Source: Dyadobacter fermentans (GTDB lineage: Bacteria > Bacteroidota > Bacteroidia > Cytophagales > Spirosomataceae). Taken from it: DNA of 64,000 nucleotides. The notes under the pieces were generated by a model. It was not told the DNA's origin. It ran no database searches and worked only from the letters and a program-made list of their open reading frames with translations. The position numbers and the translations under genes are program-made. The stretch spans positions 372,001-436,000 of the forward strand of contig NZ_JAHXBN010000010.1 in the NCBI RefSeq assembly GCF_019924045.1, in the 5' to 3' direction. Numbering within the stretch: the stretch's first letter is position 1; each line of letters starts with the position of its first letter. Below are positions 1 through 7,995 of the stretch, one piece after another.

Positions 1-488
1 ACAATGGCGATACCCAGGAAGGAGCCCAGGTTGATACCCATATAAAAGATGGAAAATGCCGCGTCACGGCGTGCCCCGCCTTCGGGGTAAAGCTCGCCGA
101 CGATGGAACTGATATTCGGTTTCAACAGTCCGGTGCCTATTGCTACCGTGCTTAGTCCGAGAAAGAATATGGCCGGCCCGGCGGGCACTGCCAGGATAAT
201 GTGCCCCAGCATGATAACGATACCTCCGTACCAGATGGCCTTTTTCTGCCCCAGAATATTGTCTGCCAACCAGCCACCGGGCAGTGTGAGCAAATAAACG
301 GAAGCAGTATAAAGCCCGTAAATGGCCGTTCCTTCGGCTGCACTCATTCCCATTCCGCCTTTGATATTATCGAGGAGAAAAAGCAGAAGAATGGCCCGCA
401 TGCCATAATAGCTGAAACGTTCCCACATTTCGGCAAAGAACAAGACATACAGTCCTTTGGGGTGTTTTTGGGAAATCTGTGAAGACAT
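1..488 (-). CDS. POT/PTR2-family proton-coupled peptide transporter (partial, N-terminal part)
   Basis: The first roughly 162 residues of an inner-membrane peptide symporter are visible; the rest lies beyond base 1. Residues 20-25 read EMWERF, the ExxER proton-coupling motif at the start of helix 1, followed by YYGMRAILLLFL. Further on, LPGGWLADNILGQKK matches the loop between helices 2 and 3, and FYMGINLGSF near residue 150 matches the second PTR2 family signature. The family (DtpT/DtpA) imports di- and tripeptides with protons and is usually about 450-550 residues long. The ATG is the first one in frame and no signal peptide is expected. The substrate cannot be read from this fragment. Confidence 0.9.
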   Translation of the reverse strand, partial: MSSQISQKHPKGLYVLFFAEMWERFSYYGMRAILLLFLLDNIKGGMGMSAAEGTAIYGLYTASVYLLTLPGGWLADNILGQKKAIWYGGIVIMLGHIILAVPAGPAIFFLGLSTVAIGTGLLKPNISSIVGELYPEGGARRDAAFSIFYMGINLGSFLGIAI

Positions 489-590
489 AGAAAGAGAAGT
501 GTTTTATTTGGTTTTTGGGGTTGTAAACAGACGTTTTTATCGTGCAAGATAGGAATTATGGGTAAATATCAATCAATCATAAAAATAAAA

Positions 591-620
591 GCGGTAGCAG
601 TTTGTAACGACTGCTACCGC
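591..620 (-). terminator. Intrinsic terminator of the coiled-coil gene
   Basis: A perfect 10-bp inverted repeat (GCGGTAGCAG/CTGCTACCGC) with a 10-base loop lies just past the stop codon of the minus-strand coiled-coil gene. On that strand it is followed by a T-rich run (TTTTATTTTTATG). Confidence 0.85.
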
Positions 621-645
621 TGTGAATAAACGTTTTGCGACCGGC

Positions 646-1554
646 TTATTTAACGGAGAAGGATCCTTCACCGATGGAAAATCCCTCGGAATAGAGCTCG
701 ATGGTGTACTTGCCCGATGTGAATGGCGCGTCGCGATCGTACATGATGCTTACGTCCTGGTTGTTGTTGGAATACAGCACATCTTTGCTGATGGTATAGC
801 CTTGCTCCTGGCCGTTATACTGGAAAACGCCGGAGCCGGTTTTGGTGTCCGAAATGGTAGCGCCGCTTGGGTCGATGATGCGGAGGTAGATGGTCTTATT
901 GTCCATTGCGGTGAGCGGGTTCTTTTCGAGGATGAAATCCACGCGGACCTTATCCACTCGCTTCGACTTCACATTTTCGCCCTCGCGCACCTTGCCTTTG
1001 GACGACACCGCGTACACCTTCACGTTACGAGCGCGCAAGGCCGCGGCCATGGTTACTTTCGATTCCAGTTCGGTGTTTTTGGTCTGAACGCCTGCCAGCG
1101 AGTCGCGTACCGCCTGGCGGCTGGTTTGTAATTCGTTTCGTTCCTGTGTAAGGCCTTCGTTTTGGCTGATCAGCTGCTGGTTTTCCTCGCGGAGCTGAGC
1201 AATCTCTGTGTCCTTTTTGGTGAGAAATTCCTCATATTCCTTGATTTTCCGGCCCATGTTCGCATTGCCTTTGCGTAATGCGGCTCGGTCGCTTTCGAGG
1301 GAGGCTTTCACTTTTTGCAGTTCGGCAATATCGCCGCCCAGATTCTGTACTTCGAGGATGCGTGCGTCGAGCTGTTTAGAGATCGAATCCAGCTTGATTT
1401 CGGAGGCTGCCAGTTCCTGAACCCGGGCTGTGAGGTCAGTTTCCTGCTTTTGGGTAATGTTGTGTTCTTTGTAATAAAGGTATCCGAACACTGCTGCCAG
1501 GATGGTCATCAGGATCAACCCTACTACCAGACCGGTATTGCTTTTCCTTTCCAT
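646..1554 (-). CDS. Membrane-anchored periplasmic coiled-coil protein (paralogue A)
   Basis: This 302-residue protein of unknown function has a short basic N-terminus and one transmembrane helix at about residues 8-27 (LVVGLILMTILAAVFGYLYY). A long heptad-rich coiled coil spans about 38-175, and a globular beta-rich domain occupies about 180-302. It is clearly paralogous to the 317-residue protein at 33020-33973. Shared blocks are KLDSISKQLDA/KLDSISTVLDA, GKIKEYEEFL/GKIKEYEKFL, a YLRIIDP/YVRVLDP strand and a GKYTIELYSEG/GKYNVELYAEG end. The gene is flanked by its own terminator and that of the TPM operon, so it looks monocistronic. The fold suggests a scaffold or envelope-spanning sensor, but no function can be assigned. 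Confidence 0.85.
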   Translation of the reverse strand: MERKSNTGLVVGLILMTILAAVFGYLYYKEHNITQKQETDLTARVQELAASEIKLDSISKQLDARILEVQNLGGDIAELQKVKASLESDRAALRKGNANMGRKIKEYEEFLTKKDTEIAQLREENQQLISQNEGLTQERNELQTSRQAVRDSLAGVQTKNTELESKVTMAAALRARNVKVYAVSSKGKVREGENVKSKRVDKVRVDFILEKNPLTAMDNKTIYLRIIDPSGATISDTKTGSGVFQYNGQEQGYTISKDVLYSNNNQDVSIMYDRDAPFTSGKYTIELYSEGFSIGEGSFSVK

Positions 1555-1644
1555 AGAACTTTGTTTAGGTTTTGGTGATATAGTTTATGGAATATGTACA
1601 AAAAAGTATGCCACTAGTATACGTCGTGCTAGGATGGTAAAACA

Positions 1645-1679
1645 AAAGCGGGTAGAAGACCGATGCTTCTACCCGCTTT
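1645..1679 (-). terminator. Intrinsic terminator of the LemA-TPM-TPM operon
   Basis: A 14-bp perfect stem (AAAGCGGGTAGAAG and its complement, 7-base loop) lies 22 bases past the stop of the last TPM gene. On the minus strand it is followed by TTTTGTTTT. Confidence 0.9.
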
Positions 1680-1701
1680 CCGATATTATTTGTTTGAAAT
1701 A

Positions 1702-2484
1702 CTAATAATCACCACCGGCACCACCGCCACCAAAACTACCTCCACCAAAACCGCCGAAGCCACCGCTATCGCCTCCACCAAAGCCGCCACCCCAGTTACC
1801 CGAGGAACCCCCGCGGCCCGAATACGTATTATAAGGGAAGAATATTGGCGGGATACCGAGGTCGCGATAGCCGCGGTTACCGCCACCTCCACCACGGTTG
1901 CGGAATATGATGATAAGGATAACGATGAATATGATCACGACAATCAGGATGGGAGGGAAGCCGTCGCCTTCGCCACTGTCCTGCTTCGGATCTGCCTTGT
2001 ACTCACCCGAAGCATATTTGAATATCATATCGACGCCGTCGTTGAGGCCCTGGTAAAACTGGCCCGCCTTAAACTGCGGCGTGATTACCTGCGAAACGAT
2101 GCGCTTGGCGATCGCGTCGGGAACTGCACCTTCGAGACCGTAGCCCGTAGCGATAAATACTTTTCGCTCCTTTGGCGCCCAGAGTAATACTATACCGTTG
2201 TTTTTGCCTTTCTGGCCTACACCCCATTCTGTACCGAGCTTGAATGCATAGTCGGCAATGGGATAGTCGCCCAATGTCGGTACGGTCACGATCACGATCT
2301 GGGAGGAAGTAGAGTCGTTGTAAGCCACGAGTTTCTGTTCCAACATTTGCCGTTCACTAGGATTGAGTTGGTTGGCAAGGTCGTTGACGAGCCTTGGAGG
2401 ATCGGGCTTGGGCGGAATATCCTGCGCCTGCACGCCGGCTAAAGCCGCGATCACAAGCAGAAGGTAAATGATGAATTGCTTCAT
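1702..2484 (-). CDS. TPM-domain protein, secreted, with membrane anchor and Gly-rich tail (YgcG-like)
   Basis: A 260-residue protein with a signal peptide (residues 1-20, ending VQAQ). A TPM (Psb32-like) domain covers about 30-160, with QIVIVTVPTLGDYPIADYA and the block GIVLLWAPKERKVFIATGYG typical of the family. A hydrophobic helix follows at about 176-195 (ILIVVIIFIVILIIIF), then a Gly/Ser/Phe-rich low-complexity tail. TPM proteins are extracytoplasmic; plant relatives act in photosystem II assembly and repair and some have phosphatase activity, but bacterial YgcG-like roles are poorly defined. It is the last gene of a three-gene operon, 3 bases after a second TPM gene, and LemA-TPM linkage is common in bacteria. 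The glycine tail probably lies in the cytoplasm or at the membrane surface. Confidence 0.88.
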   Translation of the reverse strand: MKQFIIYLLLVIAALAGVQAQDIPPKPDPPRLVNDLANQLNPSERQMLEQKLVAYNDSTSSQIVIVTVPTLGDYPIADYAFKLGTEWGVGQKGKNNGIVLLWAPKERKVFIATGYGLEGAVPDAIAKRIVSQVITPQFKAGQFYQGLNDGVDMIFKYASGEYKADPKQDSGEGDGFPPILIVVIIFIVILIIIFRNRGGGGGNRGYRDLGIPPIFFPYNTYSGRGGSSGNWGGGFGGGDSGGFGGFGGGSFGGGGAGGDY

Positions 2485-2487
2485 AGT

Positions 2488-2931
2488 TTATTGGCCGAAC
2501 GAAATGTCATCCGGAAGCTCATTGATGTCGCCGGACTGATAGGGGAAGTGTTTTTTGAGTTGCAATCCCGCTTCCAGGATACCATGGCGAAGTCCTTCCT
2601 TATACTCTCCTGCCTTGAAGTGGTTCCGAAGGAGCTCCTTGGTACTGTCCCAAAAATCGGCAGTGACCTTTTCATCGATTCCTTTGTCACCGAGTACCGC
2701 AAATTTCCGGTCTTCGTAAGCGAGGTAAAACAATACCCCATTGCGTTCTGCGGTTTCGTGCAGGTGCAAAAAGAGGAATACTTCCTTGGCGCGCTCCATG
2801 ACGTCGGGCGTAGGGCATTTCTTTTCGATATGCACTTTCACTTCGCCGGAAGTCTGTTTTTCTGCTTCCTGAATTGCCTCAATAATGTATTGTTGCTCCT
2901 CGTCGGTGAAAAATAGGGATTCGGTTGCCAT
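2488..2931 (-). CDS. Second TPM-domain protein, without signal peptide
   Basis: About 147 residues forming a lone TPM-type domain: a helix TDEEQQYIIEAIQEAEKQTSGEVKVHI, then PTPDVMERAKEVFLFLHLHETAERNGVLFYLAYEDRKFAVLGDKGIDEKV, split here only in concept into strand-helix units, and a C-terminal amphipathic helix. There is no signal sequence, so the protein may be cytoplasmic or peripheral. I chose the ATG that gives MATESLFF. A longer reading frame starts 33 bases upstream, but its ATG would sit right against the base of a GC-rich hairpin and would add an atypical peptide. The gene lies between lemA and the larger TPM gene; the pairing of one soluble and one anchored TPM protein suggests they act together. 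Confidence 0.8.
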   Translation of the reverse strand: MATESLFFTDEEQQYIIEAIQEAEKQTSGEVKVHIEKKCPTPDVMERAKEVFLFLHLHETAERNGVLFYLAYEDRKFAVLGDKGIDEKVTADFWDSTKELLRNHFKAGEYKEGLRHGILEAGLQLKKHFPYQSGDINELPDDISFGQ

Positions 2932-2965
2932 GGGGCCGGATTGATACGGATGAATGAAAAACATT

Positions 2966-2994
2966 GCGCCGGGCTTTTTGAAATGGCCCGGCGC
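2966..2994 (-). terminator. GC-rich hairpin between lemA and the TPM genes (possible attenuator)
   Basis: A 9-bp perfect stem (GCGCCGGGC/GCCCGGCGC) with an 11-base loop lies directly after the lemA stop. On the minus strand it is followed by AATGTTTTTC. The tract is weaker than that of a full terminator, so it may reduce read-through, or protect the lemA mRNA end, and lower TPM expression relative to lemA. Confidence 0.6.
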
Positions 2995-3000
2995 TGAAAG

Positions 3001-3582
3001 TTAGAATTGTACGGTAGGCGCTTTTTCGGAACCCGGAGCAGCTGTGAAGTAGCCTTTCTGGGAGAAGCCGAAGACCCCGGCGAAGAGGTTGGTCGGGAAA
3101 GTGCGCACTTCCTGGTTATAATCCTTCACCACCGTGTTGAACTTGCCGCGTTCAACGGTAATGCGGTTTTCAGTGCCTTCGAGCTGGGCTTGCAGTTCGA
3201 GGAAGTTCTGGTTGGCTTTCAGCTGCGGATATTGCTCTACCGAAACGAGCAAGCGCGACAATGAACCGCTCAGCTGATCCTGCGCCGCCTGGAATTTGGC
3301 AATGTTTTCAGGGGTAAGCTGGTCTGCGTTGATCGTCGTTTGCGTGGCTTTGCTACGCGCTTCGATCACGGCCGTCAATGTGCTTTTTTCAAAATCGGCA
3401 GCACCTTTCACGGTATTTACCAGGTTGGGGATAAGGTCGGCGCGGCGCTGGTATTGGCTTTCCACTCCGGCCCAAGCCTCTTTTACGACCTCATCTTTCT
3501 GTACGAGGCCATTATATTTACCGCAGCCAACAAATCCGAGAATCAGAACAACGACGATAACTGCAATGAGTCCTTTTGACAT
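3001..3582 (-). CDS. lemA: LemA family membrane protein
   Basis: A 193-residue protein with an N-terminal membrane helix (about residues 4-20, LIAVIVVVLILGFVGCG) followed by the LemA helical bundle. Family blocks are visible: VKEAWAGVESQYQRRADLIPNLV, then LSRLLVSVEQYPQLKANQNFLELQ, then the ENRITVERGKFN-containing segment and a C-terminal FPTNLFAGVFGF. In conceptual order these are helices 1, 3 and 4. LemA proteins occur widely next to TPM proteins; their biochemical role is not settled. It is the promoter-proximal gene of the LemA-TPM-TPM operon. Confidence 0.95.
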   Translation of the reverse strand: MSKGLIAVIVVVLILGFVGCGKYNGLVQKDEVVKEAWAGVESQYQRRADLIPNLVNTVKGAADFEKSTLTAVIEARSKATQTTINADQLTPENIAKFQAAQDQLSGSLSRLLVSVEQYPQLKANQNFLELQAQLEGTENRITVERGKFNTVVKDYNQEVRTFPTNLFAGVFGFSQKGYFTAAPGSEKAPTVQF

Positions 3583-3626
3583 TTTAATATTCAGTTTAGA
3601 GTTATTGAATGTGGTTCAAAGTTGAC

Positions 3627-3634
3627 CAAAGCTA
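3627..3634 (-). promoter_or_regulatory. Candidate -7 element upstream of lemA
   Basis: On the minus strand the sequence reads TAGCTTTG, matching the Bacteroidota TAnnTTTG -7 box, 44 bases upstream of the lemA start. No convincing TTG -33 element lies at the usual spacing, so support is partial. Confidence 0.45.
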
Positions 3635-3729
3635 GCAAAATCTTTAAGAAAAACTACATAACCGGTTCTCTGAGGCAATATGGGCCTGCTAGCGTAGGAT
3701 GGCGGGTTTTGAAGTAAAAATCGGGTAAA

Positions 3730-4920
3730 TTAATCTTCACCGACGCCGGCCAGGTTGTTCCAGCGGCCCCAGTTGACGGACGCCTCATAGTCCAGCAGCA
3801 GGCTTTCAAAATACATGGCACCCCAGGTCCAGTTAATATCCAGGTCGTCCACCAGGTATTTGGTGGCGGTCTCACGTTCCGCCGCTGTAATGAAGCCGGT
3901 AGTTGTTAGCTTTTGCACGATATCATTTACGGGTTGGTTGTCGGTCAGCCCGTTTATCCATTTCTCAAATGTGGCATTATCGTTCTTCCAACGGCGGTTG
4001 AAATGATGTTTCACACCGCTCGGCTTGAACATCCGCGGGCCGAAACGGAGCAATGTCCAATGCAGGAACTCCCTTTTCAGCAGGTTGGTGATGATGGCGT
4101 CTTCCGTTACAGCATGCGACTGGGCGGTTTTGACACTTCGATAAATGTAGGATGCCGAAATGCAGCCCAGCGAGAGCCAGTCGGAAAGCCGGGTATCGGT
4201 AAGGGGCTCTGCGGATGGGTAGGCAATGTCCTTTTTAACATATTGCTCCACATATTCTTTCAAAACAGTCAATGCATGGGCTTCTCCACCGCGTGATACG
4301 TCCGGGGTTTCTGCCGGTATTTCGTTCGGATCGATGCCCAATTCGGGTAATCCGGGAATGGCCCCGGCTTCGAAATCCGCCGGCAATGTGATCGCTTCCG
4401 GTGTTGGGAACTGGTCCTTTATTTTTAGGTCGTTACTGAGGAGCCTTTCAAACTCCGGAAAGCCAGACGGCAGCTTCGATACCCTGAAGGGAAGGTCAAA
4501 TGCACTGATCATCGTGTCCATCCAGAACAGTTTGATGTCGACGTTCGCTATTTTAAGGTTTTTGCTCAATGAAGATTCAATGCGGGTTTCCTGCGGGGCT
4601 ATTTCCTTGCTGGTGTAAACATAGTCGGCATTGTAATCTTCGGCCAGTTTAGCCACAATCTCTTCGGGCTTACCGACGCGAATGAGCAAGTCGCCGCCCT
4701 TTTGCCGGATATTTTCACGGAGCTCGGCGACGGATTCGATCAGGAAGCGTGCTCGCAATGCACTCGTTCTGCGAAAGCCGAGTTTAGTTTTTTCGAATTG
4801 ACGGGGATCAAAAACATATACGGGGATGATCTCACTCGCGGAACCAACGGCAGCAGAAAGCGCCTGGTTATCCTTTAACCTCAAATCATTCCTGAACCAA
4901 TAGATTATGCGTCGGGCCAT
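3730..4920 (-). CDS. DASH-type cryptochrome/photolyase with short C-terminus
   Basis: A 396-residue flavoprotein of the photolyase/cryptochrome family, which uses blue light to repair cyclobutane pyrimidine dimers. The N-terminal Rossmann-like photolyase domain begins RRIIYWFRNDLRLKDNQAL and includes VYVFDPRQF. The C-terminal FAD-binding helical domain includes REFLHWTLLRFGPRMF, PVNDIVQKLTTTGF and DLDINWTWGAMYFESLLLDY. In typical DASH proteins the ending GVGNDPR is followed by about 30 further residues; here the frame stops at NLAGVGED. Most FAD contacts lie before this point, so activity is plausible. No downstream frame clearly restores the missing tail. The gene is apparently monocistronic. 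Confidence 0.88.
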   Translation of the reverse strand: MARRIIYWFRNDLRLKDNQALSAAVGSASEIIPVYVFDPRQFEKTKLGFRRTSALRARFLIESVAELRENIRQKGGDLLIRVGKPEEIVAKLAEDYNADYVYTSKEIAPQETRIESSLSKNLKIANVDIKLFWMDTMISAFDLPFRVSKLPSGFPEFERLLSNDLKIKDQFPTPEAITLPADFEAGAIPGLPELGIDPNEIPAETPDVSRGGEAHALTVLKEYVEQYVKKDIAYPSAEPLTDTRLSDWLSLGCISASYIYRSVKTAQSHAVTEDAIITNLLKREFLHWTLLRFGPRMFKPSGVKHHFNRRWKNDNATFEKWINGLTDNQPVNDIVQKLTTTGFITAAERETATKYLVDDLDINWTWGAMYFESLLLDYEASVNWGRWNNLAGVGED

Positions 4921-4975
4921 TAATACAAACTGATAAGTACTCTTTGGGAAATATTAAGAAATGCAATTATACAAA

Positions 4976-5014
4976 AAAGCCCGCTGTGAAACCGATCGGT
5001 TCACAGCGGGCTTT
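4976..5014 (-). terminator. Intrinsic terminator of the PorE-like gene
   Basis: A 15-bp stem (AAAGCCCGCTGTGAA and its complement) is followed on the minus strand by TTTTTTGTAT, 18 bases past the stop of the OmpA-family gene. Confidence 0.9.
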
Positions 5015-5031
5015 CCTATGTTTGGCTCAGA

Positions 5032-7053
5032 TCAGTAACTCAGGATCGTGAATTCAGTACGGCGGTTGCGCTGGTGTTCTTCCTCAGTCTTGGCATTGGG
5101 AATAATGAGCTCCCTTTCCCCATAACCCTTTGCCTCCATTCTGTCGGCTTCAATGCCTTTGGAAGCAAGGTAAGCCACCGCGGACTCGGCGCGATTTTGC
5201 GAGAGTGTCATGTTATAGGCGTCGGTTGCGCGCGCATCCGTGTGTGAGCTGAGCTCGATGGTCATCGTCGGGTTGTCTTTCAGGATTTGAACGAGCTTAT
5301 CGAGTTCTACCGCGGCATCCGGGCGGATATTGTATTTGTTCAAATCGTAATAGATGTTTTCCAGAACGAAGGTTTTGTTCAATTCCAGCTTATCTAGCTT
5401 GATGGTCACGTTGAATGTCGTGTCCGTCAGTTCTTTGGTCAGGAATATGGGCGGAATGTTGCGGCCCGACATCGAGAATGGCTCGCGCTTGCTGATATAG
5501 CCTTTACGTTGAACGAGGAGTTGGTATGACTTACCTTCTTCGACCGGCTGTCTGCCAAACTTGCCGTCCTTAGCAGTCGGGAATTCGGCGATTTGAGTAT
5601 CCGAAGTGTCGGGCAATATATGTACTACCGCCGAATCGATCGGGGTAGGGGTTTCTCCATTATCGAGCACGGTTCCGGCCAGGAAGTAGCGCACCACTTT
5701 CCGTTTGCCGTTAATGTAGTTCGGGTTGTTTGGATTAAGTGGATCGTTCGGGTCGTTGTGCTTGGCTATTTTCGTTGTGTCTTCTTCTTCCGGTCCCGAG
5801 AAATAGTAAATGTCGTCGTCACCCTTGCCGCCATCGCGGTTGGATGCGAAGAAGCCTTTGTTGAGGTTTTGGTAAAACACAAGTCCAAAATCGTCTTGCG
5901 GGCTATTGAATGGCAATCCCATGTTTTCGATCGTGATCACACCTTGTGTTCTGGTTGCAGAAAACAAATCCAGCTTACCGAGACCCGGGTGGCCATCGGA
6001 GGCGAAATAGAGCTTTCCGCCTTCTGCAACATAAGGGAACATGTCGTCGCCAGGGGTATTAATGTCACGGCCCATGTTCACCGGACGGCTAAACCGGCCT
6101 GATGCATCCATATTGGTGCGGTAAATATCGATGCCGCCTATGCCGCCCGCCCGGTTGGAAGCGAAATAGAGTGTTTTACCATCACGCGAGAATGCGGGCG
6201 AGCCGTCCCATGCGAGCGAGTCGTTGATAGGCAGGATCGCCGGCGGTGTCCACTGTCCATTGATATTGCGGCTCATGTAAAGGTCTACGTCCACGCCGCC
6301 GTTCTTTTTGCCGGTATTCCCTCTCGCGAAAACGAGTGTTTTGCCGTCGGGCGAGAATGCAGGTGAGCCCTCGTTGGCATCGGGCGAGAAAATGTCCTGG
6401 CTGAAAACAACCGGGTTTCCTTGTGTATTACCCGCGTCCGACGCGATATTGATTTTATAGAGTCCCAGCATCGGCTGGCCGTTGTTCTTGTAGATTTTTT
6501 CTTTTTTGGAAGAAGAGAAGACCAGCTCATTGCCGACCACGGTAGGTGAAAACTCAGAACCTGCCGTATTGAGAGGAAGCGATTTCAACGTTACCTCCAT
6601 TTTGGTAGTTTTCAGCCGATCGGCGATTTTAAGGATCTCCACCTCGCGCAAAGCCCGTTCCTGCAAGTTCTGCGGTACGTTCTGGCTTTTGGCAAATTCA
6701 GTGAACTGGGCGGAAGCGTCGGCATAGTCCCCGGTTGTTTTCAACGCGTAAGCATACTGAAAACGGGCATCGGGATTGGTAATGCCTCCGTCGAGTGCTT
6801 TTTTGTAGTAGGGAACGGCCTCCTTGAAGCGGTTGGAGAGGCGGTAGGATTCGGCGATCAGGTAGCTCGTCTGTACCGGTTCAATGTTGGCTTCGGCGGC
6901 TTTCTGGAAACCCTTGATAGCAAGGTCGTATTCTCCGTTCGCAAATTTCTTTTGGCCGTCTTTGTATGCCTGCATCGCCGAGTTGCAGCCGGACAAGTAT
7001 AAACACGAAGCAAAACAAACTATGAGAGTAAAGTAACTCCGGAAAAGTTTCAT
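5032..7053 (-). CDS. PorE-like OmpA-family lipoprotein (TPR, beta-propeller, carboxypeptidase-regulatory domain, OmpA)
   Basis: A 673-residue outer-membrane lipoprotein. The chosen start gives a lipoprotein signal peptide (lipobox LSGC, Cys23); a longer frame adds 18 residues that would spoil it. Domains in order are TPR-type helical repeats (about 30-120), PD40/WD40-like propeller blades with repeated SPAFSxDGKTL motifs (about 165-400), a carboxypeptidase-regulatory-like beta sandwich (about 450-535) and an OmpA_C peptidoglycan-binding domain (about 555-670, SSHTDARATDAYN and NRRTEF). This is the domain order of Porphyromonas PorE (PG1058) of the type IX secretion system, which tethers the machinery to peptidoglycan. 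Bacteroidota carry several paralogues of this layout, so the T9SS role is inferred. The gene has its own terminator. Confidence 0.85.
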   Translation of the reverse strand: MKLFRSYFTLIVCFASCLYLSGCNSAMQAYKDGQKKFANGEYDLAIKGFQKAAEANIEPVQTSYLIAESYRLSNRFKEAVPYYKKALDGGITNPDARFQYAYALKTTGDYADASAQFTEFAKSQNVPQNLQERALREVEILKIADRLKTTKMEVTLKSLPLNTAGSEFSPTVVGNELVFSSSKKEKIYKNNGQPMLGLYKINIASDAGNTQGNPVVFSQDIFSPDANEGSPAFSPDGKTLVFARGNTGKKNGGVDVDLYMSRNINGQWTPPAILPINDSLAWDGSPAFSRDGKTLYFASNRAGGIGGIDIYRTNMDASGRFSRPVNMGRDINTPGDDMFPYVAEGGKLYFASDGHPGLGKLDLFSATRTQGVITIENMGLPFNSPQDDFGLVFYQNLNKGFFASNRDGGKGDDDIYYFSGPEEEDTTKIAKHNDPNDPLNPNNPNYINGKRKVVRYFLAGTVLDNGETPTPIDSAVVHILPDTSDTQIAEFPTAKDGKFGRQPVEEGKSYQLLVQRKGYISKREPFSMSGRNIPPIFLTKELTDTTFNVTIKLDKLELNKTFVLENIYYDLNKYNIRPDAAVELDKLVQILKDNPTMTIELSSHTDARATDAYNMTLSQNRAESAVAYLASKGIEADRMEAKGYGERELIIPNAKTEEEHQRNRRTEFTILSY

Positions 7054-7356
7054 AATGTAGAGTATAAAATCAAACGATTCGACGCGCACTGGGTTTCTGA
7101 AAAACAATACTAATAAACAACGATTGGAAATAAAATTCGGGATACCAGATAGGAAGAATTTTATTCGAAAAATGAGCTTTTCGTGAATTTCTGCTGCATT
7201 TACCCGTCTAAACCCGACATTCTGTCAAATTCCAACGGTTACATACCAACCATTCCCTGACTACCGCCTGACCTACAACATGACTATTTCCTGACCACTT
7301 CCTGACAACCCCTGACGCCGAATGGTAGGAAATGGATAAAAAAAGTTGTTAACGGT
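7054..7356. other. Intergenic region between the PorE-like gene and the rpsL promoter
   Basis: No coding capacity was recognised. It should contain the unrecognised promoter of the minus-strand PorE-like gene. Its main content is an array of CCTGAC boxes at 7256-7316, listed separately. Confidence 0.6.
7256..7316 (+). repeat. Six CCTGAC boxes at 10-12 bp spacing upstream of rpsL
   Basis: CCTGAC begins at 7256, 7267, 7290, 7301 and 7311, and the variant CATGAC at 7279. The steps are 11, 12, 11, 11 and 10 bases, close to one helical turn, so all boxes lie on one face of the DNA. The array ends about 40 bases before the -33 element of the rpsL promoter. It could be a multi-site activator or repressor target or a phased bend; this is inference. 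Confidence 0.65.
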
Positions 7357-7386
7357 TTGTAAATCAAGGATGGTTTATTACTTTTG
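7357..7386 (+). promoter_or_regulatory. rpsL promoter, Bacteroidota type
   Basis: A -33 TTG (7357-7359) and a -7 box TACTTTTG (7379-7386) are separated by 19 bases, matching the Bacteroidota consensus TTG/TAnnTTTG. Transcription would begin near 7393, about 70 bases before the rpsL ATG. Confidence 0.8.
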
Positions 7387-7461
7387 CAGTCCGATTTTTC
7401 GGGAAAAGTGTTTATATAACAAACGGCCGATTAGTTAATCGTGTCAAAATCAAATTGTTAA

Positions 7462-7875
7462 ATGCCTACTATTTCACAATTAGTCCGTAAAGGTAGAGAG
7501 ACCATTACATGGAAATCCAAGTCTCCGGCTTTGGATTCATGCCCTCAGCGCAGGGGCGTGTGCACCCGGGTGTACACAACTACGCCTAAGAAGCCAAACT
7601 CGGCGCTTCGTAAAGTAGCCCGTGTTCGTCTGTCGAACAACAAGGAGGTGAACGCCTACATCCCAGGTGAAGGCCACAACCTGCAAGAGCACTCGATCGT
7701 ATTGATCCGCGGTGGTCGTGTGAAGGATTTGCCAGGTGTTCGTTACCACATCATCCGTGGTGCATTGGATACCGCAGGTGTTAACGGACGTAAGCAACGT
7801 CGTTCTAAATACGGTGCTAAGCGCCCGAAACCAGGACAAGCTCCGGCAGCACCAGTAAAAGGTAAGAAAAAATAA
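7462..7875 (+). CDS. rpsL: 30S ribosomal protein S12 (uS12)
   Basis: A 137-residue protein of the decoding centre. The conserved loops [16 protein letters not shown] and the block [16 protein letters not shown] (family regions where streptomycin-resistance changes map) are present with the usual lysines. After the KYGAKRPK end of most S12 proteins there is a short Ala/Pro/Lys tail. It is the first gene of the rpsL-rpsG unit, and its ATG is not preceded by a Shine-Dalgarno sequence. Confidence 0.98.
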   Translation: MPTISQLVRKGRETITWKSKSPALDSCPQRRGVCTRVYTTTPKKPNSALRKVARVRLSNNKEVNAYIPGEGHNLQEHSIVLIRGGRVKDLPGVRYHIIRGALDTAGVNGRKQRRSKYGAKRPKPGQAPAAPVKGKKK

Positions 7876-7995
7876 AAAGTAACTCTCTCTGCTTTTATTA
7901 AGTAATTCAAATCTTATAAAAGGGAAGTAATCCTGATCATTACCTCAGGGTGAATAAGTTGCAAAACGAAACCTCGTTAAAAAAACTAAGACAAA

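Noticed and set aside
7256-7316. CRISPR array
   Set aside because: The repeated units are only 6 bases with 4-6 base gaps, far shorter than CRISPR repeats and spacers, and no cas genes are present.
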